64,000 bases of DNA from Paenibacillus amylolyticus (lineage in GTDB: Bacteria; Bacillota; Bacilli; Paenibacillales; Paenibacillaceae): assembly GCF_029689945.1 (NCBI RefSeq), contig NZ_CP121451.1, positions 868,001 through 932,000 on the forward strand. Direction: 5' to 3'. The notes beneath the pieces are model-generated. The model ran no database searches. It was not told the origin of the DNA and saw only the letters and a program-made list of their open reading frames with translations. The translations under genes and the position numbers were made by a program. Shown piece by piece: positions 29,301 through 39,586 of this stretch. The first letter of the stretch is position 1. Each line of letters starts with the position of its first letter.

Positions 29301-31560
29301 TTACTCTTCGGGTTCTCGATGTTCACGTTTCATACGACGATAATCTCCTGGTGTAATACCCGTTACCCGTTTAAATACACGTCCTAAGGTAATTCCATTC
29401 GCATACCCGACCTTCATGGCAATATCCTGCAAAGAGTAATCCGTTTTGAGCAGAAGCTGCTCTGTCTCCTTCATGCGAAGCTCTGTTACAAAATCAACAA
29501 ACTTCATGTTGAATTCTGTCTTGAACAAATAACTGGCATGTTTGCCCGTAATCTGGAATCGGTCGCTCAGATGTTTCAATGAAAGATCCGGATTGGCAAA
29601 CTGTTCTTCGATATAATTTTTCATTTCGTTCACCATGGCTTTGTAGCTCTTGGTTTCCGTTACGGCCACATACGTTCTGAACAAGTCTGTCAGACCATCG
29701 AATAAAAGACTTTTCACATCGGTAAGCGTATCTGCCTCTTCCACAGCACTTAACCATCTGTTGATGTTTTCTTCGGACAACTCTTCCTGAAGCCCTTCCG
29801 ACATCATGGCCACCTCTCGGCTGAGCATCTGCAACATGGCTTGAATCAGAGAACGAATCTCGTCATCCGGCAGTTTGTTCTGTTCAAAGGCTGTAAAGAT
29901 CTCCTCCAACTGTTCCCGCCACTGTCCACTCGACATCCGGAACCGCTTAACAAAATCCGCAATCATCTGCAGATAGGTATAGGTATCCAGCAAAGGATGC
30001 TGTGGTTCGCCGCAGTCGGCTTGGCCGACATCTCCATTCATCAACAGTTTCCGTTGCATTACCGCTTCTGCGGCCGCATAGGAATCTCGTATTGAACCAA
30101 TTCCCTGAGCCATGGGTCCAATGCCAAAGCTTAAGGAGATGCGTAGATTTTGTTCTACCCAAGATTTGCATTCCTCAGCTACAACACGAATCTGCCCGGA
30201 CATGTCCAAGTTGCTCTCATTCTGTTCCTTGAACACAAAAAGGATTGCAATTCGATCTACACTGATCCATTCCGTCCAGCATTGTACTCCCGTATTACGT
30301 GACAGCTCTTGTAAAACGTTCATCAAGGCAAACTTCAGCGTATTTTGTTCACCTCTCGTGTACCTCTCCTGAAATCCCTTCTCATAACGATTAATATCTC
30401 CAACAACAACGACAAAGTGAGATGATTCATGAACGTCATTTAGTGGAGAGAGCTCTTTTAATTGTTCTTCTGCATTTTCGATATGTTCCCCATGCAACAG
30501 GGCATTGAACAACTTGCTGCGCTGCATGAGTACATTTTCCCTGCTTTTCTTGTCATAATCCATCATATGGTTAATCAGATTCTCAAGCACACCGTCAATC
30601 ATCTTCATCTCATCCGTCCGAGCACCCGAGGATTCAAACGCTCGAATTTGATGAGACTCAATCCGGTTCATGATGATCTGAATGGGTTTATAGTTACGCC
30701 GAGTAATATACACGATATACACAATCGCACAGATGACAGTCACAATAGCAATGATTACCCATACATAAGACACGACAGATACCCATCCAAATAAGTTGCC
30801 GGCCTTAATTCCACTGGATATGGTCCAGCCCAGTCTTTCTAGCGACAGCCTATTCAGTTCCTGACCGTCTATCGAGCCCTCCTGGTCCGAGTGTGCATTG
30901 TACACAACCTTACCGTCCCGATCCGTAATCGTCAGGAATGAGAGCTGACCATTAACCATACTATCCACACTCTGTTCAATGCTGCTCATCTTGATATTAA
31001 TAACCAGTGTGCCCTGAGAACCAAAAGGCAAAGGCATGTCCTTGTTCACGGTTAATACGCGAATAGGAGTACGTTGAACAGACTCCGTATCGAATTCCCG
31101 GACCAGCTCCAGCCTGAACCGATAGAACCGGTACCCATCTTGTCAATCCATGCCTTATCCAAGAAACTTTCCGCTTCTCTGGAACCACTTACGGTCACAA
31201 CATGTTTATTTCGCTTGTCGTATAGATAGATGGATTGAATCCATGAGGACGAGTTGGTAAGCTCCCGTAAACTCTGTGCGATTGCATACACGGTGTCCGA
31301 GCTGGTCTGGGTTGTGTTATTAAAATAGAGTCTGTATGCCTGCTGACTCTGTACCGTTTCCAGGATGGACAGTTCAATATCCCTGATTGTGCGATCCACC
31401 GTATCTATCATATAGCTGGAGGAGATTCGGTCAGCTTTTTTGTTTCCTCTTTAGAAATATCATTGATGAAAACAAACGCGATGAAGATAAGTATGCTCAC
31501 TGTAAGAAAAAAAATCGGGAAGTATGAGAACAATAACCGGTAGTACCAATTACGAGACAA
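29301..31560 (-). CDS. Membrane-bound AraC-family regulator, frameshifted in this sequence
   Basis: The corrected product is about 753 residues: a membrane helix near the N-terminus (LLFSYFPIFFLTVSILIFIAF), an extracellular sensor region, a second helix (VWVIIAIVTVICAIVYIVYI), a HAMP-like linker, a middle domain, and a C-terminal AraC DNA-binding domain (LSLKHLSDRFQITGKHASYLF; LQDIAMKVGYANGITLGRVF). This is the YesS/YtdP layout, which activates neighbouring sugar genes. Two single-base losses break it: an A-run at 31436-31441 and a T-run at 31126-31127 (plus-strand positions). I chose the TTG at 31560 because GAGGAG lies nine bases upstream. Confidence 0.85.
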
Positions 31561-31732
31561 TAGACCCCACTCCTCACTCCACGATGCCAATGTTCTCAGC
31601 CGTGGTTCTACTGTTCAGTATCCGTCCCACCTTAAGGAACGAACACTACATGATAACGCTATCATAACTGATTTTATGTTATTATAGCACAAGCCTCGGA
31701 GCAGCAAAGCAAGAATTGAATTCGTCGAGCCA

Positions 31733-31776
31733 AAACAAAAAAACCGTGCTGAGCAGACAACAACTCAGACACGGAA
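31733..31776 (-). terminator. Terminator after prs
   Basis: CCGTGTCTGAG pairs with CTCAGCACGG on the minus strand and is followed by TTTTTTTG, about 40 bases past the prs stop. Confidence 0.8.
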
Positions 31777-31814
31777 CAACTCACCTGGCAGCACATCGTT
31801 ATATCCTTGATGCC

Positions 31815-32762
31815 CTAAATACCAGAATCCTTAAACAACGTGGCCATGGAGCCACCATCCACAATAATGCGCACGGCGCGGGCCAGCATTGGTGCAACAG
31901 GTAACACTTTGAAACATTCAGGGTGGTCATCTGGCAGCGCGATTGAGTCCGTAACCACCACTTCTTCAATAGAAGGGTGATTCAATTTACTTACTGCCCC
32001 ATCCGAGAACAATCCGTGTGTTGCACATACATATACATTTTTGGACCCACGCTCCTTCAACCCTTCCACAACATTCAGAATGGTTGTTCCGGTGTCGATC
32101 AGATCCTCAATGATAATAGGTGTTCGCCCTTCTACATCACCAATGACATGGGTAATCACCGATTCATTATGGCTTGGACGTTTCTTAATCATAATGGCGA
32201 ATGGAGAATCCAGGCGGTTCGCCAGCTTCTCTGCCATCGACGCTCGCCCCGCATCCGGGGAGACTACAACAGGGTTCTCAATCCCTTTGCTTAACAGATA
32301 ATCACTGATCAGGTCCAGTGATGTCATATGATCAACCGGAATATTGAAGAAGCCCTGGATGGCCGCTGCGTGCAGGTCGATCGTTACCACCCGATTGGCA
32401 CCAGCCGTAGTTAATACATCTGCTACCATCTTGGCCGAGATGGGCTCCCGTGGAGCGGATTTACGCTCCTGACGCGCATACCCATAATACGGAACAATAA
32501 TGTTCACCGTGCGCGCAGAAGCCCTTTTCGCGGCATCAATCATCACAAGCAGCTCAACAAACAGCTCATTGATCGGATGAGACAACGACTGTACCAGAAA
32601 CACATCACAATTACGGATTGTTTCTTCATAATGAACGTATATTTCTCCGCTCTTGAACCGGGACAGCTTGATCTTGCCCAGTTGTACTCCCAGCTTGTCA
32701 CATACCTGTTCTGCCAGCTTAGGGTTCGATGAACCGGAAAAAATACGTAACGAATGCTGCAT
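31815..32762 (-). CDS. prs: Ribose-phosphate pyrophosphokinase (PRPP synthetase), possible paralogue
   Basis: The 315-residue enzyme makes PRPP from ribose 5-phosphate and ATP. The flexible loop VPYYGYARQERKSAPREPIS, the TIDLHAAAIQGFF site and the PRPP loop IIIEDLIDTGTT are present. The last differs from the DDIIDTAGT of typical housekeeping Prs, and the gene is next to the histidine operon, not glmU, so it may be a second copy supplying PRPP for HisG. The start at 32762 follows GGGAGGG. Confidence 0.88.
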   Translation of the reverse strand: MQHSLRIFSGSSNPKLAEQVCDKLGVQLGKIKLSRFKSGEIYVHYEETIRNCDVFLVQSLSHPINELFVELLVMIDAAKRASARTVNIIVPYYGYARQERKSAPREPISAKMVADVLTTAGANRVVTIDLHAAAIQGFFNIPVDHMTSLDLISDYLLSKGIENPVVVSPDAGRASMAEKLANRLDSPFAIMIKKRPSHNESVITHVIGDVEGRTPIIIEDLIDTGTTILNVVEGLKERGSKNVYVCATHGLFSDGAVSKLNHPSIEEVVVTDSIALPDDHPECFKVLPVAPMLARAVRIIVDGGSMATLFKDSGI

Positions 32763-32815
32763 AATGCCCTCCCGAGGGTTGAAGCCCCTATATAATCCCT
32801 TATCTAAAAGTAAAT

Positions 32816-32981
32816 GTTCAAAAAGACCGGTTTTCAGTACCGAGAAGATGGGATAAAGCTAGAAATGGAGTAGCAGAGCGTAGCAAAACTACGTGAGCAA
32901 CGGACATTTCGGCTGAATTCCAGCTTCGATGCTGAAGATGCCATTAGGCATCCTTCGTAATCAAAGGCGGACTTTTTGAAC
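32816..32981. repeat. 166-bp intergenic element with terminal inverted repeats
   Basis: The segment begins GTTCAAAAAGACCG and ends CGGACTTTTTGAAC, so its ends are inverted repeats of about 14 bases with one mismatch, extending imperfectly to about 26. Inside are further palindromes such as GCTTCGATGCTGAAG and ATGCCATTAGGCAT. It has no frame. It resembles a MITE-like or structured-RNA intergenic element. Confidence 0.6.
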
Positions 32982-33025
32982 TACCTCTAAAAGGTTATTT
33001 CCTACCCTCATTATACTCTACTCGC

Positions 33026-33850
33026 TTATACATTTAAAGGAATGAACGAGCGATGACGGCCTTCAAAAACAGCAACTTCCGTACAGCCCAATTCATGTAA
33101 AAGCGCTTCAGCTTCAGGCAAATAATCGCCCAGCTTCAATGGATCATGTGCATCAGAGCCCATGGTTAGTGGAATACCCAAGCGAATAGCTTCTGTCAGC
33201 ATTCTGCGACTGGGAAACATCTCGGCACAAGGCTTCGATAACCCGGAAGCATTCAGCTCCATGGCGCAGCCACTTTTTGCAATAGCCTGCAGCGCTGCAT
33301 TCTCCAGTGAGATACGTTCTTCTGTTTGCTCCGTCGAAGGAACATAGCCGAACCGTTTAATGACATCCGTATGGCCCATAATATCGTATAGGCCCGTCGC
33401 AGCTGCCTTGCTTACAGCATCATAGTACTGACGATATACTTCAAGAATGTCTTTGCCCTCCCAGTGATGGGTCTGGCGGAAATCCGTAATGTCCCATTCT
33501 CCCAGGAAATGAACGGAGCCGATCACATAATCCCATGGGTAACGCTCAATAATCGCTCGGATCTCTGTTTCCCAGCCTTCAATGTAGTCACCTTCCAGAC
33601 CGACACGTACGTCAATCTGTCCACGGTAACGTTCTTTCAGGGAGAAACATTCCTCCACATAACGCGGTAGTTCATCCATAGGCATCGCCATTTCCGGATA
33701 ATATTGAGCCGGATCAACATGCAACAAAGGCATGTGATCAGACAATCCAATCTGGGATAGTCCGATCTCCACACCACGCTGCACGTACTCTTCCAGTTTG
33801 CCAACGGCATGTCCACACCGCTCATGGTGTGTATGATAATCTATTCGCAC
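33026..33850 (-). CDS. hisJ: Histidinol-phosphatase, PHP family
   Basis: This 274-residue metal-dependent phosphatase removes phosphate from histidinol phosphate, the penultimate step of histidine synthesis. PHP metal motifs are seen at the N-terminus (DYHTHHERCGH, His6 and His8), in GLSDHMP, GSVHFLGEW, MGHTDVIKRFG and MGSDAHDP. It is the last gene of the his operon, 12 bases past hisIE. The HisB of this operon lacks a phosphatase domain, so this gene fills that step. Confidence 0.92.
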   Translation of the reverse strand: MRIDYHTHHERCGHAVGKLEEYVQRGVEIGLSQIGLSDHMPLLHVDPAQYYPEMAMPMDELPRYVEECFSLKERYRGQIDVRVGLEGDYIEGWETEIRAIIERYPWDYVIGSVHFLGEWDITDFRQTHHWEGKDILEVYRQYYDAVSKAAATGLYDIMGHTDVIKRFGYVPSTEQTEERISLENAALQAIAKSGCAMELNASGLSKPCAEMFPSRRMLTEAIRLGIPLTMGSDAHDPLKLGDYLPEAEALLHELGCTEVAVFEGRHRSFIPLNV

Positions 33851-33862
33851 GAAGCTCGCCTC

Positions 33863-34597
33863 CTAATCGCGGCGAGGCCGTTCATGACGGCGGCTCAGCT
33901 CTGACATGATGTCGTCCAGCGGCGACTTGCGCTCTTCTAGCAGGACGAGCAGGTGATACATCAAGTCGCTGACTTCCAGACGCAGCTCGTCATTATCTTT
34001 ATTTTTGGCGGCGATGATCGTTTCGGATGCTTCTTCACCGATTTTTTTCAATATTTTGTCTACACCTTTATCAAACAAATACGTTGTGTATGCACCCTCT
34101 GGACGCTCACGTTCACGCTCTGCAATAACGGATTCCAGTTCGGCCAATACCTCGAAACGGCTTTCGGAACCTGAACTTGCCGGAGCAGATGCTGCACTCG
34201 CTTCATCCGAAGCCTTGTCTGCTGATTTTTCTGGCAAACCAATGATCTCATTATGGAAACAAGTTACCGCACCTGTATGGCAAGCAGGGCCGTTCGGTTT
34301 GACCTCAACCAACAAGGTATCTCCATCACAATCATATTTTAGGGAAGTAATCGTCTGCACGTTGCCAGATGTTGCTCCTTTATGCCACAGCTCTTGACGG
34401 GACCGTGACCAGAACCAGGTTTCACCGGATTCCAGCGACAACTTCAGAGATTCTCGATTCATATAAGCCATCATTAAGACTTTCCGAGTATCCACATCCT
34501 GCACGATGGCAGGAACCAAACCGTCACTCCAACGAATGTGTTCCACAACCTGTTCCAAGGATAACTGTTCCTTGATTTCATCGCTCACTTTAGTCAC
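33863..34597 (-). CDS. hisI: Bifunctional phosphoribosyl-AMP cyclohydrolase / phosphoribosyl-ATP pyrophosphatase
   Basis: This 244-residue HisIE fusion carries out steps two and three of histidine synthesis. The HisI domain covers residues 1-120 with zinc-site motifs WHKGATSGN and DCDGDTLLV and CHTG. After a Ser/Ala-rich linker (residues 125-145), the HisE domain shows [20 protein letters not shown] and [12 protein letters not shown]. It starts at GTG 34597, overlapping the hisF stop by eight bases, so the two are translationally coupled. Confidence 0.96.
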   Translation of the reverse strand: MTKVSDEIKEQLSLEQVVEHIRWSDGLVPAIVQDVDTRKVLMMAYMNRESLKLSLESGETWFWSRSRQELWHKGATSGNVQTITSLKYDCDGDTLLVEVKPNGPACHTGAVTCFHNEIIGLPEKSADKASDEASAASAPASSGSESRFEVLAELESVIAERERERPEGAYTTYLFDKGVDKILKKIGEEASETIIAAKNKDNDELRLEVSDLMYHLLVLLEERKSPLDDIMSELSRRHERPRRD

Positions 34598-35351
34598 GGA
34601 TCTCCACCCCTTGTTCTCTCAAATGTTGTTTTAACGCCGGTACGGCGATTTCTTTGTAATGGAAAATCGTTGCGGCAAGACCTGCATCCGCTTTGCCTGT
34701 GGTGAATACATCATAAAAATGGGATTCCTTGCCCGCACCGCCCGATGCGATGACCGGAATACGCACAGACTCGGATACTGCTGCTGTCAGCTTCAGATCG
34801 AAACCGTCTTTTGTTCCGTCCGCGTCCATACTGGTTAGCAGAATCTCTCCCGCGCCCAAGCTCTCAGCCTGTTTAACCCATTCCAGCGCCTTGATGCCGG
34901 AAGGTTTCCGTCCACCATGTGTATAGACCTCCCACTCGCCCCAAGCTTCGTTATACTTGGCATCGATCGCTACCACAATACACTGCGAGCCAAAGCGACG
35001 TGCACCATCTGCAATCAACTGCGGATTAAGTACCGCGGCTGTATTCACTGCAATTTTATCCGCTCCTGCACGGAGAATCCGCTTCATATCCTCTACTTTT
35101 GAGATGCCACCGCCTACCGTAAAAGGAATAGCGATCTCGCCAGCGGTCTGCCGCACGACTTCTTCCATCGTTTCACGACCTTCTACCGAAGCGGAAATAT
35201 CGAGAAATACCAGTTCGTCCGCGCCCTCGCGGTCATATAGTGCCGCCAGCTCTACCGGATCACCCGCATCGCGGAGATTGACGAAGTTGACGCCTTTGAC
35301 GACCCGGCCGTCCTTCACGTCCAGACAGGGAATGATTCTTTTTGCCAGCAT
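34590..35351 (-). CDS. hisF: Imidazole glycerol phosphate synthase cyclase subunit
   Basis: HisF is the 253-residue TIM-barrel half of the HisFH complex that uses ammonia from HisH to form IGP and AICAR. Catalytic Asp11 ([14 protein letters not shown]) and Asp130 ([10 protein letters not shown]) are present, as are the phosphate loops FTVGGGISK and IASGGAG. The start follows GAGGTAGC. It lies 30 bases after hisA. Confidence 0.97.
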   Translation of the reverse strand: MLAKRIIPCLDVKDGRVVKGVNFVNLRDAGDPVELAALYDREGADELVFLDISASVEGRETMEEVVRQTAGEIAIPFTVGGGISKVEDMKRILRAGADKIAVNTAAVLNPQLIADGARRFGSQCIVVAIDAKYNEAWGEWEVYTHGGRKPSGIKALEWVKQAESLGAGEILLTSMDADGTKDGFDLKLTAAVSESVRIPVIASGGAGKESHFYDVFTTGKADAGLAATIFHYKEIAVPALKQHLREQGVEIRD

Positions 35352-35381
35352 GCTACCTCATCCTCTCTATCCGAATATGCC

Positions 35382-36115
35382 TTACTTGTTTACCGAACGT
35401 ACTGCTTCAGACAGATCAATGCTTCCAGTGTACAGTGCTTTACCTACGATGGCTCCACCAACACCATCATCCGCATGACGACTCAGACGAAGCAGATCAT
35501 CCATTACACTTACACCGCCGGAAGCAATAACCGTCCGTCCGCTTGCCTTGGCTAGAGACACAATCGCTTCCACATTAGGACCCTGCATCATGCCATCACG
35601 GGAAATATCCGTAAAGATAAACGTCTCTGCCCCATACGCCGCCAATTCCTTCGCGAGTACCTCTGCCTGTACTTCTGATGTTTCAAGCCATCCGCGGGTT
35701 GCCACGTAACCATTACGAGCGTCGATACCGATTGCCACTTTGTCGCCGTAACGTCCCAGGACTTCCTCTGTAAAAGCACGATCCTCAATGGCGCTGTTCC
35801 AATAATCAGCCGGCTAACACCAAGGCCCAGCAAACGCTCTACATCCGCTACTGTACGAAGTCCGCCGCCTACCTGAACAGGTACGTTTACAGCGGAGGCA
35901 ATGCGACCGATCAGCTCATCGTTAACAGGATGACCTGCTTTGGCACCATCCAGATCCACCAGATGCACATATGTACCGCCTTGCTTCTCCCAGGATAGAG
36001 CCACTTGAACCGGGTCATCGTTATACACGGTCTCCTGATTATAATCTCCCTGCACCAGTCTTACACATTTGCCGTCCCGGATATCAATCGCCGGATATAT
36101 AATAAAAGATGACAT
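35382..36115 (-). CDS. hisA: ProFAR isomerase HisA, frameshifted in this sequence
   Basis: HisA isomerises ProFAR to PRFAR. The first part (from 36115) reads [20 protein letters not shown] with Asp11 and [12 protein letters not shown], then loses frame in the phosphate-binding region at SRLIIGTA. Adding one base near 35791 joins it to [20 protein letters not shown] and then [13 protein letters not shown] and [13 protein letters not shown], ending at 35382. Corrected length is 244 residues, normal for HisA. AGGAGG precedes the start. The pathway is otherwise complete, so a sequence error is likelier than a broken gene. Confidence 0.92.
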
Positions 36116-36199
36116 ACAAGGCCTCCTGAATATGAATTAGATTTGTACGCTTATTACTGATGATGTGATAAAGAGATGAGCCAAGTTTCACAAAGACAT

Positions 36200-36825
36200 T
36201 TACCTTTGTACAGGCGCTCCTGTCAGAGCCAGAAAGTTGCCGAGCAGCTTCATGCCAAGCTCTCCGCTTTTCTCCGGGTGGAATTGCATACCGAAGTTGG
36301 ACTCTCTGCCTACAATGGCTGTCACCGGATGTCCGTAATCCGTTACCGCCAGCAGATCGTCCCTGTTGTCCGTAAGTGCATGATAGGAATGAACAAAATA
36401 GACGTGTCCTGCCTCAAGCCCCGCAAATAATGGATTTTCCGCGTGCAGGAATTCCAGACGGTTCCATCCCATATGAGGAACCTTCAGTTCTCCTGGTGCG
36501 AAGCGCACTACTTTACCTGGCAAAATATCCAGTCCCTCATATTCCCCATGCTCTTCACTTGAGCTGAACAACAACTGCATCCCCAGACAGATCCCGAGCA
36601 GTGGCTTGGACCCGCAGCGGCTTCCTTCACCACCGTATCCAGTCCACTCTCCCGCAGATGAACCATTGCATCACCAAAAGCACCTACGCCTGGCAGAATC
36701 ACACCATCTGCGCCAAGAATCTCTTCCCGGTCACCCGTGACCAGCGCCTCGTAGCCAAGACGTTCGACCGCTTTGCCGACGCTGTGCAGGTTACCCATAC
36801 CGTAATCGACAATTGCAATCGCCAT
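36200..36825 (-). CDS. hisH: IGP synthase glutaminase subunit HisH, frameshifted in this sequence
   Basis: HisH hydrolyses glutamine and feeds ammonia to HisF. The N-terminal part reads IVDYGMGNLHSVGKA and VILPGVGAFGDAM. The frame breaks just before the catalytic cysteine: adding one G to GGG at 36611-36613 gives KPLLGICLGMQLLF, the nucleophile elbow. The rest holds MGWNRL and the His-Glu pair in MQFHPEKSGELG. Corrected length is 208 residues. It starts three bases after the hisB stop. Confidence 0.92.
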
Positions 36826-36828
36826 CGT

Positions 36829-37458
36829 CTACAGCACTCCCTTCGTGGAAGGCACACCCGTTACACGTGGATCAATCAACGTTGCTTCATCCAGTGCACG
36901 TCCCAATGCCTTAAAGATCGCTTCAATCATGTGGTGGGTGTTCTGACCATAGTGCACAATGACATGCAACGTAATCCGAGCTTCCAACGCCAATTTCCAT
37001 AGGAATTCATGTACCAGCTCCGTGGAGAAACTGCCTACCTGTTGGGAAGGGTATTCTGCACGGTATTCAAAGTGAGGCCGGTTACTCACATCAATAATAA
37101 CCTGAGCGAGTGCCTCGTCCATCGGGACAAAAACACTGGCGTAACGCTTAATCCCGCGTTTGTCACCCAACGCTTCCCGCAGCGTCTGTCCGAGACAGAT
37201 TCCGATGTCTTCAACCGTGTGGTGATCGTCAATATCAATATCTCCACGAGCCTGCACGTTCAGGTCGAATTGTCCATGCTTCGTGAATAGATCGAGCATA
37301 TGGTTCAGGAAGGGCACATCCGTTTCAATCGTGGATTGTCCTGTTCCGTCAACATTAAAGGCCAATTGGATATTGGTCTCGTTCGTTTTGCGATCTACCT
37401 CTGCTTGGCGCACTGCACCTTTGTTTTCAAGTTCCACACCATTATTTTGCTTATCCAT
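36829..37458 (-). CDS. hisB: Imidazoleglycerol-phosphate dehydratase
   Basis: This 209-residue monofunctional HisB dehydrates IGP to imidazole acetol phosphate. The two Mn-binding repeats [15 protein letters not shown] and [14 protein letters not shown] are intact. A slightly long N-terminus (about 20 extra residues, [18 protein letters not shown]) precedes the domain. The start overlaps the hisD stop by eight bases (ATGGATAA), which supports it. Confidence 0.96.
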   Translation of the reverse strand: MDKQNNGVELENKGAVRQAEVDRKTNETNIQLAFNVDGTGQSTIETDVPFLNHMLDLFTKHGQFDLNVQARGDIDIDDHHTVEDIGICLGQTLREALGDKRGIKRYASVFVPMDEALAQVIIDVSNRPHFEYRAEYPSQQVGSFSTELVHEFLWKLALEARITLHVIVHYGQNTHHMIEAIFKALGRALDEATLIDPRVTGVPSTKGVL

Positions 37459-38755
37459 TGTCCGATTCCGCCTTTCCTTCCTGTTCTAACCGTACAGCAA
37501 TTGCACGGGCATGCCCTTCAAGCCCCTCATGGCGGGCCAATTCTATGATAGCCGCTCCATTCTGCAGCAGCGCTTCCTTACTATAGTAGATCAGACTCGA
37601 CTTCTTGATAAAATCATCCACGTCCACTGGCGAACTGAATCGCGCCGTTCCATTGGTCGGTATAATGTGATTGGGTCCGGCAAAATAATCCCCTACCGGC
37701 TCCGAGCTGTACGGGCCGAGGAAGATCGCACCGGCATTCTCGATCCGGCCAGCGTAAGCCATTGGCTCCTGCACCATGATTTCCAGATGCTCCGGTGCGA
37801 GCCGGTTCACCACATCAATCCCCTCATCGATGGAATCGACCACTATTATTGCGCCATACTGCTCTACCGAAGCAGCAGCGATATCACGTCGCGGCAGCAA
37901 TTCAAGCTGCCGCTGCACTTCGCCCTGCACGGCTTCCGCCAGCGTGGCCGAATTCGTAACGAGAATGGCCGATGCCATCTCGTCATGTTCCGCCTGCGAC
38001 AACAGGTCGGCGGCGACATACACCGGATTCGCCGTATCATCGGCGAGCACCACAATCTCACTCGGCCCGGCGATACTATCGATATCGACTGCACCGTACA
38101 CTTCGCGCTTCGCGAGCGCCACGTAAATATTGCCCGGTCCACAGATCTTGTCGACCGGGGCAATGCTCTCCGTGCCGTAAGCGAGGGCGGCGATAGCTTG
38201 AGCGCCGCCAACCCGGTACATCTCGCTCACGCCTGCTTCCGCAGCAGCAACGAGAATGTACGGGTTAATGCCTTCGCCGCCGTTCGTAGACGGCGGCGTC
38301 ACGAGAACGATCTCCGGCACGCCTGCTACCTGTGCCGGAATCACATTCATCAGCACAGACGATGGATACGCTGCTTTGCCGCCAGGTACATAGACCCCGA
38401 CCCGCTTTAGCGGTCGGATGACCTGGCCCAGCAGGCTGCCGTCCGGCTGCCAATCCATCCACGAGTTGCGTTTCTGCTTCTCGTGAAACGCACGAATGTT
38501 GGCGGCGGCTTGCCGAATCGCCGTCACAAAGGATGGCTCCACGGCTGCATGAGCCGCCTGCAGCTCTTCCTGCGGCACGCGTAGCTCCGCTGCCGTCAAC
38601 TTCGTGCGATCCAGCTGCTCCGTGTAACGCAGCAGTGCCGCATCACCCTCACGTCGTATGTCGCTGACAATGCGCCGTACCGTTTCATTTTGCTCCGGCG
38701 TGCCATACTCCACTTCCCGCTTCAGATCAAACTCCCGTGCAGGTACAATTTTCAT
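37451..38755 (-). CDS. hisD: Histidinol dehydrogenase
   Basis: This 434-residue zinc- and NAD-dependent enzyme oxidises histidinol to histidine in two steps. Visible are [36 protein letters not shown] and the zinc and catalytic region [20 protein letters not shown], and APEHLEI. The ATG at 38755 follows AAGGAGG at eight bases. The 170-base gap to hisG carries a short tandem repeat. GC content is locally higher in its middle part. Confidence 0.97.
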   Translation of the reverse strand: MKIVPAREFDLKREVEYGTPEQNETVRRIVSDIRREGDAALLRYTEQLDRTKLTAAELRVPQEELQAAHAAVEPSFVTAIRQAAANIRAFHEKQKRNSWMDWQPDGSLLGQVIRPLKRVGVYVPGGKAAYPSSVLMNVIPAQVAGVPEIVLVTPPSTNGGEGINPYILVAAAEAGVSEMYRVGGAQAIAALAYGTESIAPVDKICGPGNIYVALAKREVYGAVDIDSIAGPSEIVVLADDTANPVYVAADLLSQAEHDEMASAILVTNSATLAEAVQGEVQRQLELLPRRDIAAASVEQYGAIIVVDSIDEGIDVVNRLAPEHLEIMVQEPMAYAGRIENAGAIFLGPYSSEPVGDYFAGPNHIIPTNGTARFSSPVDVDDFIKKSSLIYYSKEALLQNGAAIIELARHEGLEGHARAIAVRLEQEGKAESDNG

Positions 38756-38818
38756 GTGTACAACCTCCTTATCCCCTGTCATGTCTGCCGCTATAAGACC
38801 GATTCGATTCTGTTTTTC

Positions 38819-38865
38819 TCGTTTCTTTCTTCTATCGTTTCTTTCTTCTATCGTTTCATTCTTTT
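38819..38865. repeat. Tandem 16-bp repeat between hisG and hisD
   Basis: TCGTTTCTTTCTTCTA occurs twice head to tail (38819-38834, 38835-38850) and a degenerate third copy follows. On the his mRNA this is a purine-rich GAAA tract. Confidence 0.7.
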
Positions 38866-38925
38866 GTTATTCGGTTTGTATATTTTCCGTTCCTTGCTAA
38901 CTTGCAATCCTTGCTTATCTATAAT

Positions 38926-39585
38926 TTATCCCCGAAGGCTTCCCGCCGATATCTCGTTGGATGCCGGTATAACCTGCTGAAGTGCATCACACAAAGCTTG
39001 AATTCTTGCATTTTTCATCCGATAACTTACCCGATTGGCGATAAGACGGCTAGTGATATCCAGAATGCCAGTCATCTCCACGAGTCCGTTCTCACGCAGC
39101 GTCTGACCTGTCTCTACCAGATCGACAATCCGGTCTGCCAGGCCAATCAGAGGCGCAAGTTCAATGGAACCGTTCAGCTTGATCACCTCGACCTGTTGTC
39201 CCTGCTCCCGGAAGTACTGTGAAGCAATCCTTGGGTATTTCGTTGCAACACGTTGCTGAATGCCTGGCTTCCAGTCGGGAAGCCCAATCACAGACATGCG
39301 GCACTGAGCAATTCCCAGATTCAACAGTTCGTACACGTCCCGATTTTCCTCCAGCAGCACGTCTTTACCAACAATTCCGATATCGGCAACACCATACTCG
39401 ACGTACGTTGGAACATCTACTGGCTTCGCCATAATGAATTCCATTCCCGCTTCCGGTACCTGAATGACCAATCTGCGAGTATCGTCCACATCTTCTGGAA
39501 TATCCAGCCCCGCTTCACGGAACAATTTGGAGGCTTTTTTATAGATTCGGCCCTTCGGCATGGCCACCTTCAGAATATCCGACAT
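38926..39585 (-). CDS. hisG: ATP phosphoribosyltransferase catalytic subunit, short form
   Basis: HisG condenses ATP and PRPP, the first and controlled step of histidine synthesis. The 219 residues match the short form that lacks the regulatory domain and needs HisZ. Motifs include [27 protein letters not shown] and the PRPP-loop [13 protein letters not shown]. The start at 39585 follows AAGGAGG at eight bases and sits one base from the hisZ stop. Confidence 0.96.
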   Translation of the reverse strand: MSDILKVAMPKGRIYKKASKLFREAGLDIPEDVDDTRRLVIQVPEAGMEFIMAKPVDVPTYVEYGVADIGIVGKDVLLEENRDVYELLNLGIAQCRMSVIGLPDWKPGIQQRVATKYPRIASQYFREQGQQVEVIKLNGSIELAPLIGLADRIVDLVETGQTLRENGLVEMTGILDITSRLIANRVSYRMKNARIQALCDALQQVIPASNEISAGSLRG

Positions 39586-39586
39586 C

